Notes: generated by a model not told the origin, from the letters alone. Positions 50,421 through 63,256 are shown, numbered from the stretch's first letter. The stretch: DNA of 64,000 nt from Glaciihabitans sp. (GCA_025463785.1 JAODBD010000002.1:1-64000), one strand, 5' to 3'. Translations and numbers: made by a program.

Positions 50421-52064
50421 ATGGCAGACATCACGATCAGCCCGGACGAGATCAGCGACGCGCTCAAAGAGTTCGTCAAGGCATACGAGCCCGGCAAGAG
50501 CACCAAGACCGAGGTCGGCTACGTCACCGACGCCGCGGACGGCATCGCCCACGTCGAGGGCCTCCCGGGCGTCATGGCAAACGAGCTGGTGCGTTTCGCA
50601 GACGGCACACTAGGCCTCGCGCAGAACCTCGAAGAGAGCCAGATCGGCGTGGTAGTGCTCGGTGAGTTCGCCGGCATCGAGGAGGGGCAGGAAGTCACCC
50701 GCACGGGTGAAGTCCTTTCGGTTCCCGTTGGCGACGGCTACCTGGGCCGCGTCGTCGACCCGCTCGGCAACCCGATCGACGGCCTGGGCGAAGTTGCCTC
50801 AGAGGGTCGTCGCGCGCTCGAACTGCAGGCGCCGGGCGTCATGCAGCGCCAGAGCGTCAAGGAGCCAATGCAGACCGGCATCAAGGCCATCGACGCCATG
50901 ATCCCGATCGGCCGCGGCCAGCGCCAGCTCATCATCGGTGACCGCCAGACCGGCAAAACTGCTATCGCCATTGACACCATCATCAACCAGAAGGCCAACT
51001 GGGAGTCCGGTGACGTAAACAAGCAGGTCCGCTGCATCTACGTCGCGATCGGCCAGAAGGGCTCGACGATCGCGGGCATCAAGGGCGCGCTTGAGGATGC
51101 AGGAGCGATGGAATACACGACAATAGTCGCATCCCCGGCCTCCGACGCTGCCGGCTTCAAGTACCTCGCCCCCTACACCGGTTCGGCGATCGGCCAGCAC
51201 TGGATGTACGCGGGCAAGCATGTCCTGATCATCTTCGATGACCTGTCGAAGCAGGCGGAGGCCTACCGCGCGGTTTCGCTGTTGCTGCGCCGTCCGCCGG
51301 GACGCGAGGCGTACCCCGGCGACGTGTTCTACCTGCACTCCCGCCTGCTCGAGCGTTGCGCGAAGCTCTCTGACGAGCTCGGCGCAGGATCGATGACGGG
51401 TCTCCCGATCATCGAGACCAAGGCGAACGACGTCTCGGCGTACATCCCGACCAATGTGATCTCCATCACCGACGGCCAGATCTTCCTGCAGTCCGACCTG
51501 TTCAACGCTAACCAGCGCCCCGCAGTCGACGTCGGCATCTCGGTCTCGCGTGTTGGTGGCGACGCCCAGGTCAAGTCGATCAAAAAGGTTTCGGGCACAC
51601 TGAAGCTCGAGCTCGCCCAGTACCGGTCGCTCGAGGCGTTCGCGCTGTTCGCATCCGACCTCGACCAGGCCAGCCGCCGCCAGCTCGCTCGCGGCGCCCG
51701 CCTCACCGAGCTCCTGCGCCAGCCGCAGTACTCGCCGTACCCGGTCGAGGAGCAGGTCGTTTCCATCTGGGCGGGCACCAACGGCAAGCTGGACGAGGTT
51801 GCCGTAGAGGACGTGCTTCGTTTCGAGCGCGAGTTGCTCGACTACCTGGGCCGCAACACCGAGGTGTTGACGACGCTGCGCGACACGAATGTGCTGGATG
51901 ACGGCACAACCGCCGATCTCGACGCCGCGGTAGAGAAGTTCAAGCTCGAGTTCCAGACCGGCGACGGCAAGTCCCTGTCGTCCGCAGGCAAAGAACAGTT
52001 CACGGCCATCCAACCTGAGGACATTGCTCAGGAGCAGATCAAGGTACAGAAGAGGCGGAAGTAG
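50421..52064 (+). CDS. atpA: ATP synthase F1 subunit alpha
   Basis: [39 protein letters not shown]. Confidence 0.98.
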   Translation: MADITISPDEISDALKEFVKAYEPGKSTKTEVGYVTDAADGIAHVEGLPGVMANELVRFADGTLGLAQNLEESQIGVVVLGEFAGIEEGQEVTRTGEVLSVPVGDGYLGRVVDPLGNPIDGLGEVASEGRRALELQAPGVMQRQSVKEPMQTGIKAIDAMIPIGRGQRQLIIGDRQTGKTAIAIDTIINQKANWESGDVNKQVRCIYVAIGQKGSTIAGIKGALEDAGAMEYTTIVASPASDAAGFKYLAPYTGSAIGQHWMYAGKHVLIIFDDLSKQAEAYRAVSLLLRRPPGREAYPGDVFYLHSRLLERCAKLSDELGAGSMTGLPIIETKANDVSAYIPTNVISITDGQIFLQSDLFNANQRPAVDVGISVSRVGGDAQVKSIKKVSGTLKLELAQYRSLEAFALFASDLDQASRRQLARGARLTELLRQPQYSPYPVEEQVVSIWAGTNGKLDEVAVEDVLRFERELLDYLGRNTEVLTTLRDTNVLDDGTTADLDAAVEKFKLEFQTGDGKSLSSAGKEQFTAIQPEDIAQEQIKVQKRRK

Positions 52065-52067
52065 TTC

Positions 52068-54513
<2,446 letters not shown>

Positions 54514-54515
54514 CC

Positions 54516-54806
54516 GTGGCTGACGTGCAGGGTGAACAGCCTGCCGCGCACGAACTGCGTGTCAGCGTAGTGTCAGCGGACCAGGAAGTCTGGTCCGGTG
54601 CCGCGAAGCAGATTATTGCGCGCACCATGGTGGGTCAGATCGGCATACTGGCCGGGCACGAGCCGATCCTTGCGATCCTCGGTGCCGGCGAGGTGCGGAT
54701 CACGACTCCCACGGGAGAACTGATCACGGCGCAGGCCGAAGATGGCTTCCTTTCGGTTGATCACGACATCGTGACCATCGTCGCTCGCAACGCTTCGCTC
54801 GACTGA
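54516..54806 (+). CDS. atpC: ATP synthase F1 subunit epsilon (GTG start)
   Basis: ELRVSVVSADQEVWSGAAKQIIARTMVGQIGILAGHEPILAIL. Confidence 0.95.
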   Translation: MADVQGEQPAAHELRVSVVSADQEVWSGAAKQIIARTMVGQIGILAGHEPILAILGAGEVRITTPTGELITAQAEDGFLSVDHDIVTIVARNASLD

Positions 54807-54808
54807 TC

Positions 54809-55330
54809 ATGCTCATCGCCATGGCTGGCCTGCCTGGTGCTGGCAAGAGCACGATTGCGGAGGTCATCGGCAATCGCCTCGGGTATGCGGTGCTGTCGGT
54901 TGACCCGATCGAGTCGGCAATCCTGTCGGCGGGCATCGACTCTGACCAGCCGACCGGACTCGCCGCGTATCTCGTGGCAGAGGCAATTGCCGATGCCGCG
55001 CTCGCCAATGGCCAGAGCATCATCGTGGATGCCGTCAATGCGGTTGATCCCGCGCGCGAGCAGTGGGTCGAACTCGCTAAACGGCATCACGAGAACCTGC
55101 GGTTTATCGAGGTCATCTGCTCTGATACCAACCTCCACCGTGAGCGGCTCGAGGCGCGCGATCGCAACCTGACCCACTTACCCGAACCAACCTGGCACGC
55201 CGTTGAGCAGAGCCTTGACGAGTACTCGGAGTGGGCCGGAACCGCCGCAACCGTGCCACGCATCACGCTCGACTCCGTTCAGCCTCTTGGGCAGACCGTC
55301 GATGACGCGATCGCCTTCCTGAGTAGTTAG
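54809..55330 (+). CDS. P-loop kinase/AAA-type ATPase
   Basis: MAGLPGAGKSTIAEVI Walker A; IIVDAVNAVD. Confidence 0.85.
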   Translation: MLIAMAGLPGAGKSTIAEVIGNRLGYAVLSVDPIESAILSAGIDSDQPTGLAAYLVAEAIADAALANGQSIIVDAVNAVDPAREQWVELAKRHHENLRFIEVICSDTNLHRERLEARDRNLTHLPEPTWHAVEQSLDEYSEWAGTAATVPRITLDSVQPLGQTVDDAIAFLSS

Positions 55331-55346
55331 TGCCGGTACCACTCCG

Positions 55347-56093
55347 GTGCTGATTCTGCTTCCACCGTCTGAGACGAAGCGGGATGGCGGTGACCCCGAC
55401 GCCGTGTTGGATCTGGGCGCGCTGTCGTTCCCGTCGCTGGCTCGTCCCCGCCGCTCGGCGTTGGCCGGGCTGCGAGCGATTTCTACCAACGTGGCAGGAT
55501 CCATGGCCGCGCTGAAACTGGGCGCGACGCAGCGGTTCGAAGTGGAACGCAACCGTGCCATCTCGAGATCGCCCGTCATGCCGGCGATCGAGCGATACAC
55601 CGGTGTGCTGTATGACGCCCTCGAGGTTGCCAGCGTGGATGCGCCCGCTCGCGCGTTCCTCGGGAGCAGTATCGTCATCCATTCGGCCCTATTTGGGCTC
55701 ATCGGCGCGGACGACCCGATACCGGCCTATCGCTTTTCGCACGATTCGCGAATCCCCGGAGCCTCCCTTTCGCGGCTCTGGAGCGTTCCGAACGCCGCGG
55801 CACTCGCGGGGGTGACGGGGCTGATTCTCGATCTCCGCTCGGAGTCGTACGTGCACCTCGGCCCAGCGCCGGTGCGGGACGACAGCGTCTTCCTTCGCGT
55901 CGTGACTGAGACAGACGGCGGCCGCCTTCGAGCGCTCAATCATTTCAACAAGCACGGCAAGGGCGAGCTGGTTCGGGCCCTCGCGGCCGCGGGTCGCGAC
56001 TTCGGCTCGGTCGACGAGCTGATCGAGTGGGCGCCGAGTGTCGGCATCCGCCTTACCCGGGCTGCGTCAGGAGAACTCGACCTCATCGTCTAG
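55347..56093 (+). CDS. yaaA: YaaA family peroxide-stress protein
   Basis: ILLPPSETKRDGG N-terminus, YTGVLYDAL, FNKHGKGELVRALA. Confidence 0.88.
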   Translation: MLILLPPSETKRDGGDPDAVLDLGALSFPSLARPRRSALAGLRAISTNVAGSMAALKLGATQRFEVERNRAISRSPVMPAIERYTGVLYDALEVASVDAPARAFLGSSIVIHSALFGLIGADDPIPAYRFSHDSRIPGASLSRLWSVPNAAALAGVTGLILDLRSESYVHLGPAPVRDDSVFLRVVTETDGGRLRALNHFNKHGKGELVRALAAAGRDFGSVDELIEWAPSVGIRLTRAASGELDLIV

Positions 56094-56157
56094 GTCCACC
56101 TCATCGTCCAGGCCGACCTCATCCTTAGTCAGCCTCATCGTTGGTCAGCCTCATCGT
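56081..56157. repeat. Five degenerate CCTCATCGT units at the yaaA 3' end
   Basis: Units start at 56081, 56099, 56117, 56133, 56149. Confidence 0.7.
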
Positions 56158-56196
56158 TTGGGTCGATCGCGACTGGGCGGTCGCTAGGGTTATCGG

Positions 56197-56682
56197 ATGA
56201 ACAACAACTACGGCTATGCGGGTTGGGGCGTCCTGATCGGGGCGATTGTATTGGTCTACGTAACCGTCGTGTTCGTGATTGTGGTCGCGGTGTACGTGCT
56301 GAACGGTTTCGCATTCATGCGGCTGTTCCGCAAGGTCGGGATCGAGCCGTGGGCGGCGTGGGTTCCGATCTTCATCAACTGGCGGATCCTCGAACTCGGC
56401 GGCCAGCAGGGCTGGCTGTCTCTTCTGGCTCTGGTCTCGCCCGGCGCTATTGTGACCGCGGTCTTTGAGGCCGTCGGCGCCTACCGCACGGGCCTCGCGT
56501 TCCGTAAGCCGGGCGGATTCGTCGTGCTGTTCATCTTCTTCCCATTTGTCTGGGCGTTTATTCTTGGCGCTGACAACGAGGTCTACGATCCGGATCTGAT
56601 TCGTCAGGCTGGGTACGGCCCACCGCTGGCTGGCTACGGGTCACTCGCCTACGACGTAGCGCACCAGCAGCCCTCGACGTGA
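56197..56682 (+). CDS. Small membrane protein (DUF5684-like)
   Basis: YVLNGFAFMRLFRKVGIEPWAAWVPIFINWRILELGGQQGW. Confidence 0.7.
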   Translation: MNNNYGYAGWGVLIGAIVLVYVTVVFVIVVAVYVLNGFAFMRLFRKVGIEPWAAWVPIFINWRILELGGQQGWLSLLALVSPGAIVTAVFEAVGAYRTGLAFRKPGGFVVLFIFFPFVWAFILGADNEVYDPDLIRQAGYGPPLAGYGSLAYDVAHQQPST

Positions 56683-57278
56683 TCGTCAACCATCCCCGCT
56701 GACTGCATCAGCGCGTACATGGTCGTTGCGCCCACGAAGCCGAAGCCGAGTTTGCGGAGTGCCTTGCTCATTGCGGCCGACTCGTCGGTGACCGCGGGCA
56801 CCTCCGCGAATGATCTCAGCCGCTGCGCTCGAGGCGGTGGCGCAAACGACCACATGAGTTCGTCCAGCGCACCCGGATGATCGCGAGTGAGTTCGAGCGT
56901 CAACCGCGCATTCTTGATGGTTGCGAGAACCTTCGCGCGATTGCGGATGATGCGGGCATCCGCCATGGCTGCCTCGATTTCATCGTCGCCCATCAGCGCA
57001 ACGAGTTCGGGTTCGAACCCGTGGAAGACCTCGCGGAAGGCGGGTCTGCGCCGAAGAATTGTGATCCACGACAGCCCGGCCTGGAAGCCTTCGAGACTGA
57101 GCTTCTCGTAGAGTGCCCGGTCGCCGTGGAGTGGCCGACCCCATTCGTCGTCGTGATAGCGCAGGTACTCGGGGTCTGATACCGCCCAGCGGCAACGACC
57201 ACGGCCGTCTTCGCCAACGACGATGTCGGGCCGGGTGACATCAGGGCGCGAAATGGCACCACCCGCAGCATCACTCAT
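56649..57278 (-). CDS. tag: DNA-3-methyladenine glycosylase I
   Basis: CRWAVSDPEYLRYHDDEWGRPLHGDRALYEKLSLEGFQAGLSWITIL; C-terminal DHVEGCWC. Confidence 0.95.
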   Translation of the reverse strand: MSDAAGGAISRPDVTRPDIVVGEDGRGRCRWAVSDPEYLRYHDDEWGRPLHGDRALYEKLSLEGFQAGLSWITILRRRPAFREVFHGFEPELVALMGDDEIEAAMADARIIRNRAKVLATIKNARLTLELTRDHPGALDELMWSFAPPPRAQRLRSFAEVPAVTDESAAMSKALRKLGFGFVGATTMYALMQSAGMVDDHVEGCWCATS

Positions 57279-57790
57279 GCCACGTGCTCGATGCCTTCGT
57301 GGTCGAGAAGCCAGACCTTGGTCGGGATGCCGTTGCCGCCGCTGTACCCCGTGATCCTGCCATTCGCAGCAAGCACCCGATGGCACGGCACAATGATGGG
57401 GATCGGGTTCGCGCCGACTGCTCCGCCCACGGCACGCCCGGCGGTCGCGCGCCCGCTGGCGATGCCAAGTTCGCCATAGCTCATGACGTCGCCCCACTCG
57501 ATGTCTGTCAGTTGCGACCAAATGGTCTTCTGGAATTCGGTGCCGACGAGTGCGACCGGGAGTTCGAACGTGTGGCGCGTGCCGGAGAAATATTCCGCGA
57601 GCTGCCTGGCCGCGAGCTCGAGCAGGGGGCTCGTGTTCTCTGGCAGTTCGTCGAACGGCAGGGTGCCGGCACGCTCGATCGAAAGAGAAGTGATTGCATC
57701 GCCGTCGCTCGTGATCTCGATGCGACCGATGGGGGAGTCGATGCGCGCGATGTGCGCGGGCTGAGTGTCTAAGTAGGAACGACTGAACAT
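57275..57790 (-). CDS. ogt: Methylated-DNA-[protein]-cysteine S-methyltransferase
   Basis: GGAVGANPIPIIVPCHRVLAANGRITGYSGG active site. Confidence 0.95.
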   Translation of the reverse strand: MFSRSYLDTQPAHIARIDSPIGRIEITSDGDAITSLSIERAGTLPFDELPENTSPLLELAARQLAEYFSGTRHTFELPVALVGTEFQKTIWSQLTDIEWGDVMSYGELGIASGRATAGRAVGGAVGANPIPIIVPCHRVLAANGRITGYSGGNGIPTKVWLLDHEGIEHVA

Positions 57791-57883
57791 GCAAGAACAG
57801 TATCCCGGGCATCTGACACGTTCTGGCACAAATCGGACATGGGGTGGAACTCGCCGCGGCCGCTCGCGGGGGAGGATAGGAGG

Positions 57884-58855
57884 GTGAACACGAATATCGA
57901 ATACCGTCCTCTTGGCAACTCCGGCCTCATGGTTTCCACGATTGGCCTCGGTTGCAACAACTTCGGCAGACCCAAGACTCGCACCGAGACCCAGGAAGGC
58001 ACGAACGAAGTCATCACAGCCGCGATCGATGCCGGCATCACACTCTTCGACACCGCAGACATCTACGGGGGCACCCGCGGCCTGAGCGAGACGCTCATGG
58101 GGAACGCGCTCAGGGGGCGCCGGGATGACGTTGTGCTTGCCACCAAATTCGGGCTGAGCATGCAGGGCATGAACGGGCCGGACTGGGGCGCCTTCGGCTC
58201 GCGCCGCTACATCCGCCGCGCGATCGAATCGTCTCTCACGCGGCTCCAAACCGATTGGATCGACCTCTACCAGTACCACAGGCCAGATGGAATCACCCCG
58301 CTCGACGAGACCCTTGCCGCGCTCGATGAACTCATCGCGGAAGGTAAGGTCCGCTACATTGGCCACTCGAATTTCGATGGCTGGCAGATTGCAGACGCGG
58401 AGTTCCGCGCACAGCTGGCCGGGCATCCGAAGTTCATCTCCGCGCAGAACGAGTACAGCCTGATTAGTCGCGGCGTTGAAGCCGAGGTGCTGCCGGCGGT
58501 CAACGCCTACGGGTTGGGGTTCCTTCCGTTCTTCCCGCTGTTCAACGGCCTCTTTACCGGCAAGTACTCTCGCTCGGGCGGGCCGTCGGAGGGTCGGCTC
58601 GTTTCCATCCGGCCCGAAGCGCTTGAGGGCGTCGACTGGGATGCCATGGAGAGGTTCCAGGCGTTCTGCGACGAGCGAGACATCAGCATGCTCGCAGCGA
58701 CGTTCGGCTGGTTCCTCGCTCAGCCCGGCGTCACGAGCGTGATCGCGGGCGCAACACTGGCTTCGCAGGTCGCGCAAAACGCCGAGGCAGGCTCGGCGTG
58801 GAAGCCGAACTCTGAGGAGGAGGCCGCCATCTCGGGGTTCTTTCCCGTGCACTAG
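57884..58855 (+). CDS. Aldo/keto reductase
   Basis: LFDTADIYGGTRGLSETLMG, DWIDLYQYHRPD, GKVRYIGHSNFDGW. Confidence 0.92.
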   Translation: MNTNIEYRPLGNSGLMVSTIGLGCNNFGRPKTRTETQEGTNEVITAAIDAGITLFDTADIYGGTRGLSETLMGNALRGRRDDVVLATKFGLSMQGMNGPDWGAFGSRRYIRRAIESSLTRLQTDWIDLYQYHRPDGITPLDETLAALDELIAEGKVRYIGHSNFDGWQIADAEFRAQLAGHPKFISAQNEYSLISRGVEAEVLPAVNAYGLGFLPFFPLFNGLFTGKYSRSGGPSEGRLVSIRPEALEGVDWDAMERFQAFCDERDISMLAATFGWFLAQPGVTSVIAGATLASQVAQNAEAGSAWKPNSEEEAAISGFFPVH

Positions 58856-58869
58856 GACTCTGCAGCCGA

Positions 58870-58912
58870 AATACTCCCAGGAGAGTATTGCGGAGTGAGT
58901 GCTCACTCATTT
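58870..58912. promoter_or_regulatory. Two adjacent inverted repeats upstream of tetR; second is a candidate TetR operator
   Basis: AATACTC-CCAGGA-GAGTATT and GAGTGAG-TG-CTCACTC directly before the TetR GTG start. Confidence 0.65.
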
Positions 58913-58923
58913 AGCATCGTGGG

Positions 58924-59523
58924 GTGCCAGAGACGATAACTCGCCGCGCGCAGCCACTCTCGGTGGATGAGCGCCGCTCGATGATCATCAGCGCCGTGAC
59001 GCCGCTGGTGATCGAGAAGGGGCGGGCCGTCACGAGCCGTCAGATGGCGGAGGCCGCCGGCGTCGCCGAGGGGACGATCTTTCGGGCTTTCGGTGACAAG
59101 GAGTCGCTGATCAGCGCTGTGGTCGATCGTTTTCTCGACCCTGAGCCGCTGCGGGACGGGCTGCGATCGATAGACCCTTCCTTGCCGCTCGATCAGAAGA
59201 TCAACGACATCCTGTTCCATCTGCGCAGCAGGTTTCAGGGCGTCTTCGGCATCATGAACGCGCTCGGAATGACCGAGAGGCCGCCCATCCCCAATGCCCG
59301 CAATGAGTACGTGACGATCATCGTCGAGCTGCTTCAGCCAGACCTCGGGGAGCTCCGGGTCACGCCTGAGATGGTCACCAGGTTCATCCGGCTCGTCGCG
59401 TTTGCGACGGCCATCCCCGCCTTCAACGACTCAACGGGATTCACCACAGCAGAGCTTGTCTCCCTGATTCATTTCGGAGTGGCCGGCGTACCGGCAGAAA
59501 GGGAAGTTCCGCATGCTTCTTAA
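58924..59523 (+). CDS. TetR-family regulator (GTG start)
   Basis: RRSMIISAVTPLVIEKGRAVTSRQMAEAAGVAEGTIFRAFGDKESLISAVVDRFL. Confidence 0.92.
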   Translation: MPETITRRAQPLSVDERRSMIISAVTPLVIEKGRAVTSRQMAEAAGVAEGTIFRAFGDKESLISAVVDRFLDPEPLRDGLRSIDPSLPLDQKINDILFHLRSRFQGVFGIMNALGMTERPPIPNARNEYVTIIVELLQPDLGELRVTPEMVTRFIRLVAFATAIPAFNDSTGFTTAELVSLIHFGVAGVPAEREVPHAS

Positions 59524-61246
59524 GCTTCTTGGTACGTATCTGAGACCGCACGGCAAACTTCTGGCCGGAGTCATTGTCTTCCAGTTGATCCAGTCGATCG
59601 CTCAACTATGGCTGCCGAGCCTGAACGCCGACATCATCGACAATGGGGTACTGAAGGGCGACACCGGATACATCGTGCAATACGGCGGCATCATGCTCGC
59701 TGTCACGCTCGGTCAGGTCATCTGCTCGATCGTCGCCGTGTATTTTGGCGCGAAAGTCGCCATGAGTCTCGGCCGTGACCTTCGCGGCGGTATCTTCCAC
59801 ACCGTCGGCACCTTCTCCGAACGCGAGGTCGCGAAGTTCGGCGCCCCGTCACTCATTACTCGCACAACCAACGACGTTCAACAGGTGCAGATCCTCGTTC
59901 TTATGACCTGCACAATGCTCGTCTCGGCGCCCATCCTGGCCGTCGGCGGCGTCATCGCGGCGCTGCAACAGGATGTCGGACTGTCCTGGATCCTCGCCAT
60001 CGCCGTTCCGGTCATGCTGATTTCAATCGCCTCGATCATCATTCGCGTTGTACCTCAGTTTCGTTCGATGCAGAAGCGGATCGACACGGTCAACCGGGTG
60101 CTTCGGGAACAGTTGCAGGGCATCCGCGTTGTGCGCGCATTCGTGCGGGAAAAGGTCGAGACCGACCGATTCGACCTCGCGAACCGGGGTGTAACCGAGA
60201 CTGCGCTTCGCGCCGGGCGCCTCTTCGCGCTGGTGTTCCCCGTGGTCACGCTGATCATGTACTCGACCAGCGTTGCGGTGCAGTGGTTCGGCGCATTCCG
60301 CATCAACGACGGCACCCTGCAGGTGGGAACGCTGAACGCATTCATGACCTACATAATGCAGATTCTGATGGCCGTCATGATGGCATCGTTCATGTCGATC
60401 ATGATTCCGCGCGCAGCGGTTTCCGCCGATCGCATCTCTGAGGTGCTGTCAACCAAGTCGAGCGTCGTGCCGCCGATCGCGCCGGTCACGCAGCTTCGCG
60501 GCACCGGAACGATCGAGTTGCGCGGCGTCAGCTTCGCCTACCCAGGGGCCGATTCTCCCGTGCTTCGAAGGCTCGACTTTACCGCGAGTGCGGGCACGAC
60601 GACGGCCATTATCGGCAGCACGGGTGCGGGCAAGACGACCCTGGTCAACCTTTTGCCGCGGTTGTTCGACGCAACCGACGGCGAAGTGCTGGTCGACGGC
60701 GTCGACGTGCGCGACCTCGAACCGGACCTGCTCTGGAGTCGCATCGGCCTCATCCCGCAGAAGGCGTACCTGTTCTCCGGCACCATCGCATCGAACCTCC
60801 GCTACGGGAATCCGGATGCAACGGATGACGAACTCTGGACCGCGCTCGACATCGCCCAGGCGAGGGACTTCGTCGAGGAGACGCCGGAGAAGCTGGAGGG
60901 CAGCGTCTCGCAGGGCGGCACGAACTTCTCGGGCGGCCAGCGCCAGCGGCTCGCAATCGCTCGTGCGCTCGTCAAGAAGCCCGAGATCCTGGTTTTCGAC
61001 GACTCATTCTCTGCTCTCGACACGGCGACGGATGCGCGCCTGCGCCGGGCACTCACCAAGAACGTGCGGGGCACGACCCGAATCGTGGTCGCCCAGCGGG
61101 TCTCGACGATCATCGACGCCGACCAGATCCTGGTGCTCGAGCACGGCGAGATCGTTGGCAGGGGCACACACGAAGAACTACTGAAATCGAACGAGACTTA
61201 CGCCGAGATCGTCGATAGCCAGCTGAAAGCCGAGGAGGTCGCATGA
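59513..61246 (+). CDS. ABC exporter half-transporter 1 (degenerate-site subunit)
   Basis: Fused TMD-NBD; Walker A GSTGAGKTTLVNLL; signature FSGGQRQRLAIARAL; Walker B ILVFDDSFSALD; H-loop position VVAQRVSTI. Confidence 0.93.
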   Translation: MLLKLLGTYLRPHGKLLAGVIVFQLIQSIAQLWLPSLNADIIDNGVLKGDTGYIVQYGGIMLAVTLGQVICSIVAVYFGAKVAMSLGRDLRGGIFHTVGTFSEREVAKFGAPSLITRTTNDVQQVQILVLMTCTMLVSAPILAVGGVIAALQQDVGLSWILAIAVPVMLISIASIIIRVVPQFRSMQKRIDTVNRVLREQLQGIRVVRAFVREKVETDRFDLANRGVTETALRAGRLFALVFPVVTLIMYSTSVAVQWFGAFRINDGTLQVGTLNAFMTYIMQILMAVMMASFMSIMIPRAAVSADRISEVLSTKSSVVPPIAPVTQLRGTGTIELRGVSFAYPGADSPVLRRLDFTASAGTTTAIIGSTGAGKTTLVNLLPRLFDATDGEVLVDGVDVRDLEPDLLWSRIGLIPQKAYLFSGTIASNLRYGNPDATDDELWTALDIAQARDFVEETPEKLEGSVSQGGTNFSGGQRQRLAIARALVKKPEILVFDDSFSALDTATDARLRRALTKNVRGTTRIVVAQRVSTIIDADQILVLEHGEIVGRGTHEELLKSNETYAEIVDSQLKAEEVA

Positions 61247-63231
61247 GCACCGCACAACGCCCCGGGGGCGCCCCGTCAGTCGGGCGTCCGCCAGTTCGAC
61301 GCGGCCCGGGCGGTGGCGGACCTTTCGCCGGCATGGGGATGCCGGTCGAGAAGTCCATGAACTTCTGGCCCTCGGCCAAGCGGCTGCTGGGGCGACTTCG
61401 TCCGGAGCGCGCGAATGTCAGCGCGGTCATCCTGCTCGGCATCATTGGGACCATTCTGGGAGTGCTCGGGCCGAAAATCCTGGGCCAGGCCACCGACATC
61501 ATCGTGTCGGGAGCATTTTCTAAGAACATTCCACTGGGCACCACGAAAGCGCAGGTCCTCGCGCAATTGCGTGCGAGCGGTCAGGGTGCCGAGGCGGATT
61601 TTCTCAAGGGCGTCCAGCTCACCCCCGGTCACGGCATCGATTTCACTGCCCTCGGCTATCTGCTGCTTCTCGTGCTCGGCTTCTACGTCGTCTCATCGAT
61701 GTTCCAGTGGGCACAGGCCTTTGTATTGAACGGCGTGACCCAGCGCACGGTGTACCGCCTGCGCAGTGATGTCGAGGCGAAGATCAACCGCCTGCCGCTG
61801 AGTTACGTCGACAAGACCGCGCGAGGTGAGCTGCTCAGTCGGGTGACCAACGACATCGACAACATCTCGACCAGCCTGCAGCAGACCATGTCCCAGCTGA
61901 TCTCGTCCGTCCTCATGGTGCTCGGCACGATCGTTCTGATGTTTACGATTTCGTGGGAGCTCGCACTCATCGCTCTCATCACTGTTCCGCTCACGCTGCT
62001 CGTGACGACGCTGATCGCCAAGCGCTCGCAGAAGCGGTTCGTGGCACAGTGGGCGCACACCGGTGCGCTCAACGGCCAGATCGAGGAGGCCTTCACCGGT
62101 CACGCGCTCGTCAAGGTCTTCGGGCGCAAGAGGGAGGTCGATGCGACCTTCGACGCGAAGAACCAGGAGCTGTACCAGGCCAGCTTCGGCGCCCAGTTCA
62201 TCAGCGGCATCATCATGCCATCGATGACCTTCGTCGGGAACCTCGTCTATGTGTTCGTTGCGGTCGCGGGCGGGCTCAAGGTTGCCGCGGGAACGCTCAG
62301 CCTCGGTGACGTTCAGGCGATCATCCAGTACACCAGGCAGTTCTCTCAGCCACTCAGCCAGCTTGGGTCGATGGCGAACCTCCTGCAGTCTGGCGTCGCC
62401 AGCGCCGAGCGCGTGTTCGAGCTGCTCGATTCGGAGGAGCAGACTCGGGATGCCGACTCGGCCGAGTCGCCGACCGTCACCTCCGGCCGCCTCGCCTTCG
62501 AGCACGTGTCGTTCCAGTACGACCGGGAGACGCCCCTGATCGCCGACCTCTCGCTCGTCGCCGAGCCGGGCCAGACGATTGCCATCGTCGGGCCGACCGG
62601 TGCAGGCAAGACGACCCTCGTCAACCTGATGATGCGCTTCTACGAACTCGACGGCGGACGGATCACGCTCGACGGCGTCGACATCTCGAAGATGAAGCGT
62701 GCAGACCTGCGGTCGCGACTCGGGATGGTGCTGCAGGACACCTGGCTGTTCGGTGGAACCATTCGCGAGAACATCGCCTACGGCCGCACGGGAGCTACCG
62801 AGGAGGACATCGTCGAAGCCGCAACCGCGAGCTACGTCGACCGCTTCGTGCATGCTCTGCCTGACGGTTACGACACTGTGCTCGACGACGAGGCGTCGAA
62901 CGTGAGCGCGGGGGAGAAGCAGCTGATTACGATCGCGCGGGCGTTCCTTGCCCGGCCGAGCGTTCTCATCCTGGATGAGGCGACGAGCTCGGTCGACACG
63001 CGCACCGAAGTTCTCGTTCAGCACGCCATGAAGGCGCTGCGGCAGGATCGCACCAGCTTTGTCATTGCGCACCGCCTCTCGACCATTCGGGATGCGGACC
63101 TCATCCTGGTCATGGAGCAGGGCGCAATCGTCGAGCAGGGTACCCACGAGCAACTGCTCGCCGCCCAGGGTGCATACGCCCGGCTCTACGAGGCGCAGTT
63201 TGCTGCCCCCGTGGGGGCGGCGAACGACTAG
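61243..63231 (+). CDS. ABC exporter half-transporter 2 (canonical catalytic subunit)
   Basis: Walker A GPTGAGKTTLVNLM; signature VSAGEKQLITIARAF; Walker B VLILDEATSSVD; H-loop VIAHRLSTI. Confidence 0.93.
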   Translation: MSTAQRPGGAPSVGRPPVRRGPGGGGPFAGMGMPVEKSMNFWPSAKRLLGRLRPERANVSAVILLGIIGTILGVLGPKILGQATDIIVSGAFSKNIPLGTTKAQVLAQLRASGQGAEADFLKGVQLTPGHGIDFTALGYLLLLVLGFYVVSSMFQWAQAFVLNGVTQRTVYRLRSDVEAKINRLPLSYVDKTARGELLSRVTNDIDNISTSLQQTMSQLISSVLMVLGTIVLMFTISWELALIALITVPLTLLVTTLIAKRSQKRFVAQWAHTGALNGQIEEAFTGHALVKVFGRKREVDATFDAKNQELYQASFGAQFISGIIMPSMTFVGNLVYVFVAVAGGLKVAAGTLSLGDVQAIIQYTRQFSQPLSQLGSMANLLQSGVASAERVFELLDSEEQTRDADSAESPTVTSGRLAFEHVSFQYDRETPLIADLSLVAEPGQTIAIVGPTGAGKTTLVNLMMRFYELDGGRITLDGVDISKMKRADLRSRLGMVLQDTWLFGGTIRENIAYGRTGATEEDIVEAATASYVDRFVHALPDGYDTVLDDEASNVSAGEKQLITIARAFLARPSVLILDEATSSVDTRTEVLVQHAMKALRQDRTSFVIAHRLSTIRDADLILVMEQGAIVEQGTHEQLLAAQGAYARLYEAQFAAPVGAAND

Positions 63232-63256
63232 CCGCAGCGCGCCCCCGTCCCATGTC

